The translations under genes were made by a program, and so were the position numbers. From contig JAFQZZ010000016.1 of NCBI GenBank assembly GCA_017405645.1, positions 1 through 64,000 of the forward strand: DNA of 64,000 nucleotides, given 5' to 3'. Positions 44,759 through 53,345 of this stretch are shown here, piece by piece. Below the pieces are notes generated by a model. It searched no databases. It worked only from the letters and a program-made list of their open reading frames with translations, and was not told the origin of the DNA. Origin of the DNA: Bacillota bacterium. GTDB lineage: Bacteria > Bacillota > Clostridia > Peptostreptococcales > Anaerovoracaceae. How positions within the stretch are numbered: position 1 is the stretch's first letter; the number at the start of each line of letters is the position of its first letter.

Positions 44759-45859
44759 ATGAACCGGGGCATCAGCATCAAAAACCTGATTCGGATCGCA
44801 GCAGCCTACTGTGCAGCGTACATGGGAGCGGCTTTTATCAGCGGCCAGGAAACGCTGCAGTTTTATACTGCCTTCGGGTGGTGGGGACTTTTTGGTATGA
44901 TCGCGGGCGTTGCGGTGCTGGTCTATGAAGGGCTGTGCCTGCATCCCGTCATCTGGTCGAACAATCTGACGGACCCTTACCAGGCGCTGGATATCATTTG
45001 CGGTCCGTGGGTAGGAAAAATCATTACGGCAGTGACCCTGGTGCTGCTGGCGGTCAATCTGATTTCCATGTCGGCGGGCTCCGGGGCTGTGGCGGCGGAA
45101 AACTACGGGCTTCCGAATCTGGCGGGCCGCTGCATCGTTCTGGGCGGCGCCGTGCTGGTGGTCCTGCTGGGACTGGACCGGATCGTGGAGGTCCTGGGAT
45201 TCATAGGCCCGGTGACCATCGGCCTTCTGCTGATCGTGGCAGTTGCATCGTTGGCAGGGGCGCAGCATTCTCCGGCGGAGGGCATGGCCCTGACAGCCAC
45301 TGAAGTGGCCTTCAAGGGCGCCGGGACCTGGTACATGTCCGCCATCAAGTATACGGGCTCAGCCATATTGCTGACTCTGCCCCTGTATATGATCGGCGGC
45401 GTCCGGGCCCAAAACCGGAAGGAAGCGGAAATGACCTCTTTTACCGCCCTGATTCCCCTGTTGGGAGTATGGATCCTGGTGTTTTTCGCCCAGGCGGGGA
45501 GCATTTCGTCCGTGGGCGCCACCGAAGTGCCCAACGTCATGCTGGCCCGGCTGCATACCCCGTTTTTGGCGCCGGTGTTCGGAGGCTGCATCATGCTGGG
45601 GACATTCTGCGGGATGACCATGGTATTATGGAGCCTGGTGAGGAAAGCAGCGGAGGAAGGGACCCCGAAATACCGGATCCTGACGGTGGGGATCGGCGCG
45701 GCAGCGCTGGTGATCTCCGGGCTTCTGCCTTTCTCCAGGATCCTGAACCTGATGTTTTCCGTGGCTTTCTGGCTCGGATTCATCCTGCTGGGGATGATGA
45801 TCGCCGGACGGATCCGGCAGCGCAGGAACGGGAAAGACTGTTTAGATGACAGAAACTGA
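44759..45859 (+). CDS. YkvI-family membrane protein (APC-superfamily-like transporter)
   Basis: 366 residues with about ten transmembrane helices. The N-terminal IAAAYCAAYMGAAFISGQETLQFY, with the helix break GAAFISGQE, is characteristic of the YkvI/COG3949 group. Substrates of this family are not established. It is monocistronic with RBS GGAGAAG, and diverges from the NSS gene. Confidence 0.8.
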   Translation: MNRGISIKNLIRIAAAYCAAYMGAAFISGQETLQFYTAFGWWGLFGMIAGVAVLVYEGLCLHPVIWSNNLTDPYQALDIICGPWVGKIITAVTLVLLAVNLISMSAGSGAVAAENYGLPNLAGRCIVLGGAVLVVLLGLDRIVEVLGFIGPVTIGLLLIVAVASLAGAQHSPAEGMALTATEVAFKGAGTWYMSAIKYTGSAILLTLPLYMIGGVRAQNRKEAEMTSFTALIPLLGVWILVFFAQAGSISSVGATEVPNVMLARLHTPFLAPVFGGCIMLGTFCGMTMVLWSLVRKAAEEGTPKYRILTVGIGAAALVISGLLPFSRILNLMFSVAFWLGFILLGMMIAGRIRQRRNGKDCLDDRN

Positions 45860-45955
45860 TGGCTGACAGTACAAATATGCGTTTTACTTCATAGATAAAG
45901 AGTGGTACAGTATCCATGTACCAAGAGAGAAAACATCTGAAAGGTGATGAGACAT

Positions 45956-46894
45956 ATGAAGAAAAACGCATTATTATCAATGGGTCCCGCCGCCATTCTG
46001 CTGGCGGCTGTTTTATGGGGTAACGTCGGACTGTTTACCCGTTCCCTGTATTCCGCCGGATTCACACCCGTGCAGGCTTCTCTCTGGAGAGCCATCATCG
46101 CGGCTGCCATTCTGGTTCCGGTCTTATTCATCACCCGTCCGGCATCCATGAAGCTGAAAAGCTGGAAACACATCGGTTATTTCCTGGTTTCCGGGACTTT
46201 CGGACTGGGAATGGCCTATATCACTTATTTTATGACCATTGAAGCGTCCACCCTGGCGATGGCGGCGGTGATGCTGTATTCTTCCCCCATCGTGGTCACC
46301 ATCATGGCCTTTTTCCTGCTGAAAGAAAAAATCACATTCCGGAAAAAGATCTCCCTGATCCTGGCTTTCACCGGATGCCTGGTGATGGCGGGGGTTTTCA
46401 CCGGCGGTGCCGGCGCCCTGTCCCTGAAAGGACTGGGGATCGGCTTTCTGTCCGGCGTGACCTATGCAACCTACCACTTGACCAGCAAGATGGCGCTGAA
46501 GCATTATGAACCGATGACGGTGGCGGGTTATACCTTCCTGTTTTCCGTTTTCGGGATGATTCCCTTTGCAGACTTCGGCCGGACGCTGCCCCTGCTGGCG
46601 GCACACCCGACTGCGATCCCGGCGGTGCTCGGAGTGGGGGTCCTTTGCACGCTGATCCCCTATACCATCTACACTCTGGCGATCCGGAACGTGGAGATCG
46701 GAAAGGCCACCATCATCTCCTTTGCGGAGCCGCTGACGGCCGTGGTGATGGGGCTTGTGGTGTTCCGGGAACCGTTGACGATGAATTCGACGCTGGCTAT
46801 CGCCATGATGCTGGCTTCGGTCGTTATTGTCAATGCGGACATGAGAAAGCTGCGTCTGCCGGCTTTTTCCCATGTAGCCCTGGCGCGTTATTAG
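45956..46894 (+). CDS. EamA/DMT-family transporter 2
   Basis: 312 residues from ATG 45956; a GTG four codons upstream is possible. Two EamA repeats, ten helices (AAVLWGNVGLFTRSLYSAGFTPVQASLWRAIIAA ... IPYTIYTLAIRNVEIGKATIISFAEPLTAVVMG). An inverted repeat TGGTAC-N9-GTACCA (45903-45923) lies upstream and may be an operator. Similar in layout to the next EamA gene, suggesting an old duplication. Confidence 0.87.
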   Translation: MKKNALLSMGPAAILLAAVLWGNVGLFTRSLYSAGFTPVQASLWRAIIAAAILVPVLFITRPASMKLKSWKHIGYFLVSGTFGLGMAYITYFMTIEASTLAMAAVMLYSSPIVVTIMAFFLLKEKITFRKKISLILAFTGCLVMAGVFTGGAGALSLKGLGIGFLSGVTYATYHLTSKMALKHYEPMTVAGYTFLFSVFGMIPFADFGRTLPLLAAHPTAIPAVLGVGVLCTLIPYTIYTLAIRNVEIGKATIISFAEPLTAVVMGLVVFREPLTMNSTLAIAMMLASVVIVNADMRKLRLPAFSHVALARY

Positions 46895-46916
46895 GAATGC
46901 CGCTTTATACATCAGG

Positions 46917-46942
46917 CGCACCGGTTTTCCGGTGCGTTTTTT
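46917..46942 (+). terminator. Terminator between the two EamA genes
   Basis: CGCACCGG-TTTT-CCGGTGCG and a T6 run. Confidence 0.9.
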
Positions 46943-47012
46943 CGTTACTGTACTTTTCACGCGGAATATGGTAAAGTGGTTTCATAAGTGAGAGACAGGA
47001 AGGAGAAGACCA

Positions 47013-47909
47013 ATGGATAGCGGAGGAAAAGCGCTGGCCGGCACGCTGATGGCCTTGGGGGCCGGCGTCTGCTGGGGGACCTCCGGGATGTTCATCCGTG
47101 TGCTGAACGCCTGGGGCGTCACTTCCTTTCAGGCGGCCATGTTTCGCGGCGGCATGGGATTTCTCATCATGCTGCTGATCATGCTGATCAGCCGGAAGGA
47201 GAGCCTGAAGGTCGGGAAATTCCGGGACCTGGCGCTGCTGTTTTTCGTCGGCGTGGCCGGACTTTCCACGGCGAACCTGGCTTACTGCCTGTCGGTGAAG
47301 GTCAATCCCCTGGCGGTGGCAGTGGTGCTGATGTATGCGGCGCCGATCTTCTCCACCATCGGGGCGGCCATATTCTTTAAAGAACGGATCACCCTGCGGA
47401 AAGTGATCGCCCTGGCCTGCGCTTTTTCTGGCTGTGTGGTGATGTCCGGGCTGCTGGGAGGGTCTTCCTTCCGGATCACGGCGATCGGACTGATTGCGGG
47501 CATCCTGTCGGCCCTGGGCTACGCCATCTATATCGTCGGAAGCCGGGCGGCGGTGCAGCGGAACTCCACCGCGGTGACCACCCTGTACATGACCATGTTT
47601 TACGCATTGGGGACCATCCCCTTCGCCCTGTCGGACGGGCCGCTGCCGGGGAAACTGGCGGGCGTGCTGCCGATTTTCTTCCTGGTGCTTTTCGGCCTGG
47701 TCTGCACGGCGGTGCCTTACACCCTGTACGCCAAGGCCCTTCAGCGGATCGAAGTCGGCAAGGCTTCCGTTCTGGCTTTTTCCGAACCGGCCACGGCCAC
47801 GATCATCGGGATCCTCATCTACCGGGAAGCTTTTACTGTCAGTACGGGGCTGGCCCTGGGGCTGATCTTAATATCCATCATCATCATGAATAAAGGAGGA
47901 GAATCATGA
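47013..47909 (+). CDS. EamA/DMT-family transporter 3
   Basis: 298 residues, ten helices in two EamA repeats (GAGVCWGTSGMFIRVLNAWGVTSFQAAMFRGG ... PYTLYAKALQRIEVGKASVLAFSEPATATIIG). RBS AGGAAGGAG. A likely extended -10 TGGTAAAGT lies at 46969-46977. The end overlaps the HD-domain gene by 4 bases, so the two are coupled. Confidence 0.87.
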   Translation: MDSGGKALAGTLMALGAGVCWGTSGMFIRVLNAWGVTSFQAAMFRGGMGFLIMLLIMLISRKESLKVGKFRDLALLFFVGVAGLSTANLAYCLSVKVNPLAVAVVLMYAAPIFSTIGAAIFFKERITLRKVIALACAFSGCVVMSGLLGGSSFRITAIGLIAGILSALGYAIYIVGSRAAVQRNSTAVTTLYMTMFYALGTIPFALSDGPLPGKLAGVLPIFFLVLFGLVCTAVPYTLYAKALQRIEVGKASVLAFSEPATATIIGILIYREAFTVSTGLALGLILISIIIMNKGGES

Positions 47910-48481
47910 GTACGACTATGACCCGGCAGGAAGCATACGACCTGCTGCACAAATACATGAAAGGCGAAAACTACCTCACCCATTCCTATGCGGTGGAGGC
48001 CATCATGCGGGGCATCGCCAAGGTCAAGGCCCCGGAGGACGTGGAATACTGGGGGATCTGCGGCTTGCTCCACGATTTGGACGAAGAGATCTGCCCCTGG
48101 CGGGAGGATTTTTCTACCCATGGGCCCACCTCCGTACAGATTTTAAAGGACGAGGGGTACGACGACCCCGTTATGTTCAATGCCATCTGTGCCCACAACC
48201 CCGAATCCGGCGTCACGGCAAAAACCGAACTGGAGAAGGCGCTTTTGGCGGCGGACCCCATGAGCGGCTTTGTCAAGGCGGTGGCCCAGATCTATCCGGA
48301 CCGGAAAATCGCCAGCGTCAAGCCCAAATCCGTCCGGAAGCGTTTCCGGGAGGAGCGGTTCGCTGCGGGGGCCAACCGGGTGTACATGAAGGCCATCGAG
48401 GAGATCGGGATCTCCTACGATGATTTCATCCTCATCGCGTTGGAAGAGATGGGCGCCATCGCCGATCAGATTGGATTGTAA
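47906..48481 (+). CDS. HD-domain phosphohydrolase-like protein
   Basis: 191 residues. H26 (THSYAVE) and H55-D56 (LLHDLDEE) give the HD metal signature; a further histidine is in CAHNPESG. Related HDIG proteins hydrolyse nucleotides or phosphoesters; the substrate here is unknown. Overlaps the EamA stop (ATGA). Confidence 0.82.
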   Translation: MSTTMTRQEAYDLLHKYMKGENYLTHSYAVEAIMRGIAKVKAPEDVEYWGICGLLHDLDEEICPWREDFSTHGPTSVQILKDEGYDDPVMFNAICAHNPESGVTAKTELEKALLAADPMSGFVKAVAQIYPDRKIASVKPKSVRKRFREERFAAGANRVYMKAIEEIGISYDDFILIALEEMGAIADQIGL

Positions 48482-48510
48482 AAAAGACCCGGGTCTCAGA
48501 GAAGAAGACT

Positions 48511-48555
48511 TGCCTCCCCCCTCGGGGGAGGTGGCGCCGAAGGCGGCGGAGGGGG
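48511..48555. repeat. GC-rich palindromic (REP-like) element
   Basis: CCTCCCCC-CTC-GGGGGAGG is followed by GCCG-AAGG-CGGC and then GGAGGGGG. The segment consists of nested palindromes and looks like a dispersed intergenic repeat; only one copy is in the window. Confidence 0.55.
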
Positions 48556-48580
48556 CATTGCGCAGGGCAGTGCCTTTTTT
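48554..48580 (+). terminator. Terminator after the HD gene
   Basis: GGCATTGC / GCAGTGCC (one G-T pair), loop GCAGG, then six T. The next promoter's -10 starts one base after the T run. Confidence 0.8.
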
Positions 48581-48587
48581 GTATAAT
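48558..48587 (+). promoter_or_regulatory. Promoter of the U32 genes
   Basis: TTGCGC-18-TATAAT, overlapping the terminator of the preceding gene. Confidence 0.55.
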
Positions 48588-48615
48588 AGGGGAAACGGGA
48601 ACCAAAGGAGCAATT

Positions 48616-50190
48616 ATGGACAGGAAGAAACCGGAACTCCTGGCGCCGGCCGGGGGCATGGAACATTTTGAAGCGGCGGCGGAAAACGGCGCCGATGCGA
48701 TCTATTTCGGCGGAAAGGGCTTCAATGCCCGGGAGTATGCCGACAATTTCGAGCCGTCGGAGATGACCCGGGCGATCCGCTATGCCCACCGGAAGGGCGT
48801 CAAAGCCTACATGACCCTGAATACCCTGGTAAAGCAGGAGGAACTGGAGTCCGCCCTGAAGCAGGGAGCGGAAGGGGCGGAAGCCGGGGTGGACGCCTTC
48901 ATCATCCAGGACCTGGGGCTGGCGGCCCTTCTGAGAAAGGAACTGCCGGAGATCCCCCTGCACCTGAGTACCCAGGGAACGGTCTACGACCGGGCCGGAG
49001 TGAAAATGGCCCGGGAACTGGGGTTCAAGCGGGCGGTACTGGCCCGGGAACTGTCCCTGGAACAGATCCGGGACTGCGCGGCGGAGCCGGGGATCGAGAC
49101 GGAAATTTTCGTCCATGGAGCCCTGTGCATGTGCCTGTCGGGGCAGTGCGCCATGAGCCAGCTGATCGGCGGTCGAAGCGGCAACCGGGGCCAGTGCGCC
49201 CAGCCCTGCCGGCGGTGGTATGAACTGGAGACCGAAGGAGGGGAACCCCTCGGGGAAGCCGGCTACCTGCTGAGCCCCCGGGATCTTTCCTACCTGCCGG
49301 ACCTGAATGCGCTGGTCCGGGCCGGAGTGGATTCCCTGAAGATCGAAGGACGGCTCAAGACGCCGGAATACGCAGCCCTGACGGTAAAGACCTTCCGGAA
49401 ATACCTGGACCGGATCGCCGGCGGAGGAGAAAAGGCGCCGGAAGCCCGGGACATGGAACGGCTGGAGCAGGTTTTCAGCCGGGGGAAGTTCACCCGGGGC
49501 TATCTGTACGGCAAACCCAGCGGTGCATTGCTGTCGGGAGACAGCCCCAAACACAGGGGCCTTTTCCTGGGGGAAGTCCGGAAGGTGCGGCCCTCGGCCA
49601 TGGGGAAGGAAAAATCTCTGCTGGAACTGGAACTGGCCCGGGACCTGAGAGTGGGAGACGGGATCGAGATCACAGCCCCCGGTTTTCCCGGCGGCGTGGT
49701 GAGTTATATAAAAGGAAGAAAACAGCCGGTGCGGGCGGCGAAGGCCCGGGAGAGGGTCTGGATCGGGGATATCCCGGGAACGATCCGGCCGGGGGACCCG
49801 GTGTATAAAGTGACAGACCGGCAGCTGCTGGAGGAAATCCGGCGGACCTATGAGGGCCGTATGAAACAGGCGGAGGAGCCTGGAAAGGCTGAAGTAAAAG
49901 GCGTCTTCATCGCCGCGGAGGGAAAACCGGTGCAGTTTGCCGTGTCGGACGGCCGGGGACACCGGGCTGCGGCCCGGGGTACCGTGATCCTGGAACGGGC
50001 GGAGAAAGCCCCCACGGACGAAGCGGCGGTCCTGACCCAGCTGAAAAAGACCGGGAATACCCCCTTTGTCCTGGCGGAGTGCCGGATGGAAATGGAGGCG
50101 GGGCTGATGATCCCCATGTCCGAAGTCAAAAAGGTCCGGCGGGAAGCCCTGGAAAAACTGCAGGCACTGCAGGAGAAGAACGATGACTGA
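48616..50190 (+). CDS. U32-family peptidase (RNA-hydroxylase-type relative)
   Basis: 524 residues. The N-terminal barrel starts KPELLAPAGGMEHFEAAAENGADAIYFG. The family signature with its conserved cysteines is HGALCMCLSGQCAMSQ ... GNRGQCAQPCR (about residues 172-197). Members are annotated as collagenase-like peptidases, but several are RNA hydroxylases (RlhA, TrhP), so peptidase activity is uncertain. It overlaps the next U32-related gene by 8 bases. Confidence 0.88.
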   Translation: MDRKKPELLAPAGGMEHFEAAAENGADAIYFGGKGFNAREYADNFEPSEMTRAIRYAHRKGVKAYMTLNTLVKQEELESALKQGAEGAEAGVDAFIIQDLGLAALLRKELPEIPLHLSTQGTVYDRAGVKMARELGFKRAVLARELSLEQIRDCAAEPGIETEIFVHGALCMCLSGQCAMSQLIGGRSGNRGQCAQPCRRWYELETEGGEPLGEAGYLLSPRDLSYLPDLNALVRAGVDSLKIEGRLKTPEYAALTVKTFRKYLDRIAGGGEKAPEARDMERLEQVFSRGKFTRGYLYGKPSGALLSGDSPKHRGLFLGEVRKVRPSAMGKEKSLLELELARDLRVGDGIEITAPGFPGGVVSYIKGRKQPVRAAKARERVWIGDIPGTIRPGDPVYKVTDRQLLEEIRRTYEGRMKQAEEPGKAEVKGVFIAAEGKPVQFAVSDGRGHRAAARGTVILERAEKAPTDEAAVLTQLKKTGNTPFVLAECRMEMEAGLMIPMSEVKKVRREALEKLQALQEKNDD

Positions 50191-51019
50191 GAAAAAGAAT
50201 TTCTACATATATAAATGGGAGAGACGGTTCCGGAAAGAAGCGGAAGGCGCCTTCCGGGTCACCGTCAGCATCCGGGACCTGGCGGATGCCGGGTGCCGGG
50301 AAGACCTGAAGGCCCTGCGGGACGGCGGGACCCGGGTTTACTGCGCCCTGCCGGTGCTGTGGAGACCCGAACAGGGTCCTGATTTTGACGACGTCCTGAC
50401 GGACATTGACGGCTGGTACGCCGGCAACCTGGGCCAGATCGAAACCCTCATCGGGACCGGAAAACCCGTCATGGGCGACGCCGGCCTCAACGTCTTCAAC
50501 GAAGAAACCGCCTGCGTTTTGAATAACTTAGGCCTTAGCGGAGCAACCTTATCCTATGAGCTTGAAGAAGGCCGCTTTTGGGAGACAAACCTTTCCCGGG
50601 AGGCGATGGGTGACCGCCGGTCCACGGCGAGCGCGACCGGAAGGGAAGCGGGAGCCGATGTACCGCTGCGCGGAACCCCGAGCGAGAGCGTCCGACCGGG
50701 AAAGAGTTTGACTCCTTCGGCGGCCTTTAACGGGTCCTTCGAATACGAGGTCCTCCGCTATGGCCGCGTCCCGGCCATGGTCAGCGAATACTGCCCCCTG
50801 GCCGGCGCCGAAAGCCTCCGGGGCACCGGCTGCGGACTCTGCCGGGAACAAAACCCCGTATGGCTCAAAGACTTCAAGGGCGAACGCTACCCCGTCCTCC
50901 TGAACCCGGACGCCTGCACCTCCCTGATCCTGAGCCGCCGGCCCCTCGACCGCCCCTGGGCGGAACAACTGGCCGCCGACCGCCCGGACATCATTCAAAG
51001 AATATGCCTCTTCGATTAA
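50183..51019 (+). CDS. U32-related protein with an in-frame palindromic insertion
   Basis: 278 residues. It resembles the second U32 barrel half: GDAGLNVFNEETACVLNNLGLSGATLSYEL and, later, YGRVPAMVSEYCPLAG followed by GTGCGLC with clustered cysteines. Between these conserved blocks residues 137-174 are foreign in style: Arg/Ser/Gly-rich, low hydrophobicity, encoded by a 114-base GC-rich segment bounded by CTTTCCCGG and CCGGGAAAG. The reading frame stays open across it. The gene overlaps the full U32 gene and probably works with it. Confidence 0.75.
   Translation: MTEKKNFYIYKWERRFRKEAEGAFRVTVSIRDLADAGCREDLKALRDGGTRVYCALPVLWRPEQGPDFDDVLTDIDGWYAGNLGQIETLIGTGKPVMGDAGLNVFNEETACVLNNLGLSGATLSYELEEGRFWETNLSREAMGDRRSTASATGREAGADVPLRGTPSESVRPGKSLTPSAAFNGSFEYEVLRYGRVPAMVSEYCPLAGAESLRGTGCGLCREQNPVWLKDFKGERYPVLLNPDACTSLILSRRPLDRPWAEQLAADRPDIIQRICLFD
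50586..50710. repeat. Palindromic element inserted in frame in the U32-related gene
   Basis: Terminal inverted repeats: CAAAC + CTTTCCCGG at 50586-50599 against CCGGGAAAG + AGTTTG at 50696-50710. The core 50591-50704 is 114 bases, exactly 38 codons. An inner CCGGTC / GACCGG hairpin lies at 50617-50640. Confidence 0.6.
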
Positions 51020-51026
51020 TTAGGAA

Positions 51027-51275
51027 GGCAAGTGTTTTCTGCTTCCGAGGCCTTAAAAGCTTGCCACCAGTGCCTTTTGAGAGTATGGGAAGCAAGCATT
51101 TTACTCGGTTACAAAGTAAAATGCTTGCCTTAAAAGCGGAAAAACAAGAAATCGCTTAAGATTTCCGCCTGCAAGGCAAGCTTTTTTACCTCAAACAAAG
51201 GAAAACGCTTGCCGGCAAAGGTCTTATAGAAACAGGAAGCAAGCATTGCATTCAATTTCAAGGCAAAATGCTTGC
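51027..51275. repeat. Array of hairpins with a GGCAAGC-NTTTT stem
   Basis: The stem motif occurs eight times in alternating orientation, forming four hairpins: 51027-51065, 51092-51128 (perfect 14 bp, loop CGGTTACAA), 51175-51213 and 51239-51275. Between the second and third lies a hairpin with a different stem (GCGGAAA / TTTCCGC, 51136-51168). The interval 51020-51364 has no credible gene. The loops are unrelated to one another. Same style as the repeats at 19331-20062. Confidence 0.8.
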
Positions 51276-51280
51276 GTTGG

Positions 51281-51294
51281 AGAACATTTGTTTG
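51281..51294. promoter_or_regulatory. LexA-like SOS box before uvrB
   Basis: AGAACATTTGTTTG matches 12 of 14 positions of the Gram-positive LexA/DinR consensus (CGAACRNRYGTTYG) and overlaps the -35 of the uvrB promoter, the expected place for a repressor. Confidence 0.65.
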
Positions 51295-51320
51295 CATATT
51301 CGGTGCATTCATGGTATAAT
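51292..51320 (+). promoter_or_regulatory. Promoter of uvrB
   Basis: TTGCAT-17-TATAAT with the extended TGG before the -10 (TGGTATAAT). Confidence 0.8.
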
Positions 51321-51364
51321 ACCAAGTGGTACAATTTGCGGAAAAAGAGAGAAGGAAGAGAGAA

Positions 51365-53332
51365 ATGCCACAGTTCAAAGTCGTTTCCGACTACAAACCC
51401 ATGGGCGACCAGCCCCAGGCCATCGACCAGCTGGCGGCCGGCATCCTGGCGGGGAAGAAACACCAGACCCTTCTGGGGGTCACCGGCTCCGGCAAGACCT
51501 TCACCATCGCCAATGTGATCGAGAAGGTCCAGAAGCCCACCCTGGTCATCTCCCATAACAAGACCCTGGCCGCCCAGCTCTACGGCGAATTCAAAGAGTT
51601 CTTCCCGAACAACGCCGTGGAATACTTCGTTTCCTATTACGATTACTATCAGCCGGAGGCCTACGTGCCCCAGACGGACACCTATATCGAAAAGGACTCC
51701 GACATCAACGACGAGATCGACAAACTGCGGCACTCCGCCACCTCCGCGCTGGTGGAGCGGCGGGATGTGATCATCGTGGCCAGCGTGTCCTGCATCTACG
51801 GACTGGGTTCCCCCATCGACTACGAGAACCAGGTGCTGTCCCTGCGGCCCGGCATGGAGAAGAGCCGCAGCGAGATCATCCGAAAACTGGTGGACATTCA
51901 GTACGTCCGCAACGACATGAGCATCGCCCGGGGCACCTTCCGGGTGCGGGGCGACATCATCGACATCTTCCCGGCGGGGTCGGAAAAGACCATCCGGGTG
52001 GAACTCTTCGGGGATGAAGTGGAATCGATCCGGGAAGTGAATTACCTGACCGGGGAGATCCTGGGCTACCGGAACCACGTGGCCATCTACCCGGCCTCCC
52101 ACTATGTCACCAGCGAGGAGAACATCCTGAGGGCGGTGGACTCTATCGAAGAGGAACTGGAGGAGCGGATCCGGTTCTTTACCGACCGGGGGAAACTCCT
52201 GGAGGCCCAGCGGATCGAACAGCGGACCCGCTACGACATCGAAATGCTGCGGGCCACCGGGTCCTGCAAGGGCATCGAAAACTATTCCCGGCATCTGACG
52301 GGCCTGGCCCCGGGCCAGCGGCCCTACACCCTGATCGACTATTTCCCGGAGGACTGGCTCCTGGTGGTGGACGAATCCCACGTGATGATGCCCCAGCTGA
52401 GGGCCATGTATGCGGGGGACCGCTCCCGGAAGGAAGCCCTGGTGGAATATGGGTTCCGGCTGCCTTCGGCGCTGGACAACCGGCCCATGAAGTTTCAGGA
52501 GTTCGAACAGCAGGTGAAACAGGCGGTCTACGTCAGCGCCACGCCCGCTCCTTATGAAAAGGAAAAGAGCGGCGGCGTCTTCGTGGAGCAGCTCATCCGG
52601 CCCACGGGGCTGGTGGACCCGCCCATCGACATCCGGCCCACAGAGGGCCAGATCGATGACCTGATCGGCGAGATCCACCGGGTCACGGAGCGGGGCGAGC
52701 GGATCCTGGTGACCACCTTAACGAAGAAAATGGCGGAGCGCCTGACGGATTACCTGTCCGGCGCTGGCATCAAAGTCAAATATATGCACTCCGATACGGA
52801 GACCCTGGAGCGGACGGAAATCATCCGGGACCTCAGGCTCGGGGAATTCGACGTACTGGTGGGGATCAACCTCCTGCGGGAAGGGCTGGACCTGCCGGAA
52901 GTCTCCCTGATCGCGATCCTGGACGCAGACAAGGAGGGCTTCCTGAGGACGGAGACCTCCCTGGTCCAGACCGTGGGACGGGCAGCCCGAAACGTGAACG
53001 GACGGGTCATCATGTATGCGGATACCGTCACCGGCTCCATGCGGCGGGCCATCGACGAGACCAATCGCCGGCGGAAAGTCCAGGAGGACTACAACCGGGC
53101 CCACGGCATCACCCCGCAGACGGTCCAAAAGGGCGTCCGGGACAAGATCGAGGCCACCATGGCGGCGGAGGAGATGGAACCCTTCTATACCGGCAAATCA
53201 TCGGAAATGACCGCCAGGGAGAGAAAGCAGCTCATCGAGAAGCTGGAAGCGGAAATGAGGGACTGCGCGAAGAACCTGCAGTTTGAACGGGCGGCGGAAC
53301 TTCGCGATCAGATATTGGAATTAAAGAGATAG
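51365..53332 (+). CDS. uvrB: Excinuclease ABC subunit B
   Basis: 655 residues from the ATG at 51365 ([17 protein letters not shown]); an in-frame GTG further up has no good RBS. UvrB is the damage-verifying helicase of nucleotide excision repair. Walker A GVTGSGKT at 38-45, the DNA-clamping hairpin ([21 protein letters not shown]), DESH box and the C-terminal UVR motif for UvrC contact ([20 protein letters not shown]). First gene of a repair/NAD cluster. Confidence 0.97.
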   Translation: MPQFKVVSDYKPMGDQPQAIDQLAAGILAGKKHQTLLGVTGSGKTFTIANVIEKVQKPTLVISHNKTLAAQLYGEFKEFFPNNAVEYFVSYYDYYQPEAYVPQTDTYIEKDSDINDEIDKLRHSATSALVERRDVIIVASVSCIYGLGSPIDYENQVLSLRPGMEKSRSEIIRKLVDIQYVRNDMSIARGTFRVRGDIIDIFPAGSEKTIRVELFGDEVESIREVNYLTGEILGYRNHVAIYPASHYVTSEENILRAVDSIEEELEERIRFFTDRGKLLEAQRIEQRTRYDIEMLRATGSCKGIENYSRHLTGLAPGQRPYTLIDYFPEDWLLVVDESHVMMPQLRAMYAGDRSRKEALVEYGFRLPSALDNRPMKFQEFEQQVKQAVYVSATPAPYEKEKSGGVFVEQLIRPTGLVDPPIDIRPTEGQIDDLIGEIHRVTERGERILVTTLTKKMAERLTDYLSGAGIKVKYMHSDTETLERTEIIRDLRLGEFDVLVGINLLREGLDLPEVSLIAILDADKEGFLRTETSLVQTVGRAARNVNGRVIMYADTVTGSMRRAIDETNRRRKVQEDYNRAHGITPQTVQKGVRDKIEATMAAEEMEPFYTGKSSEMTARERKQLIEKLEAEMRDCAKNLQFERAAELRDQILELKR

Positions 53333-53345
53333 AAAAGGTACTGAC

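Noticed and set aside
51130-51378. 82-residue minus-strand frame before uvrB
   Set aside because: It runs through the hairpin array and ends over the uvrB promoter; low-complexity repeat translation, not a gene.
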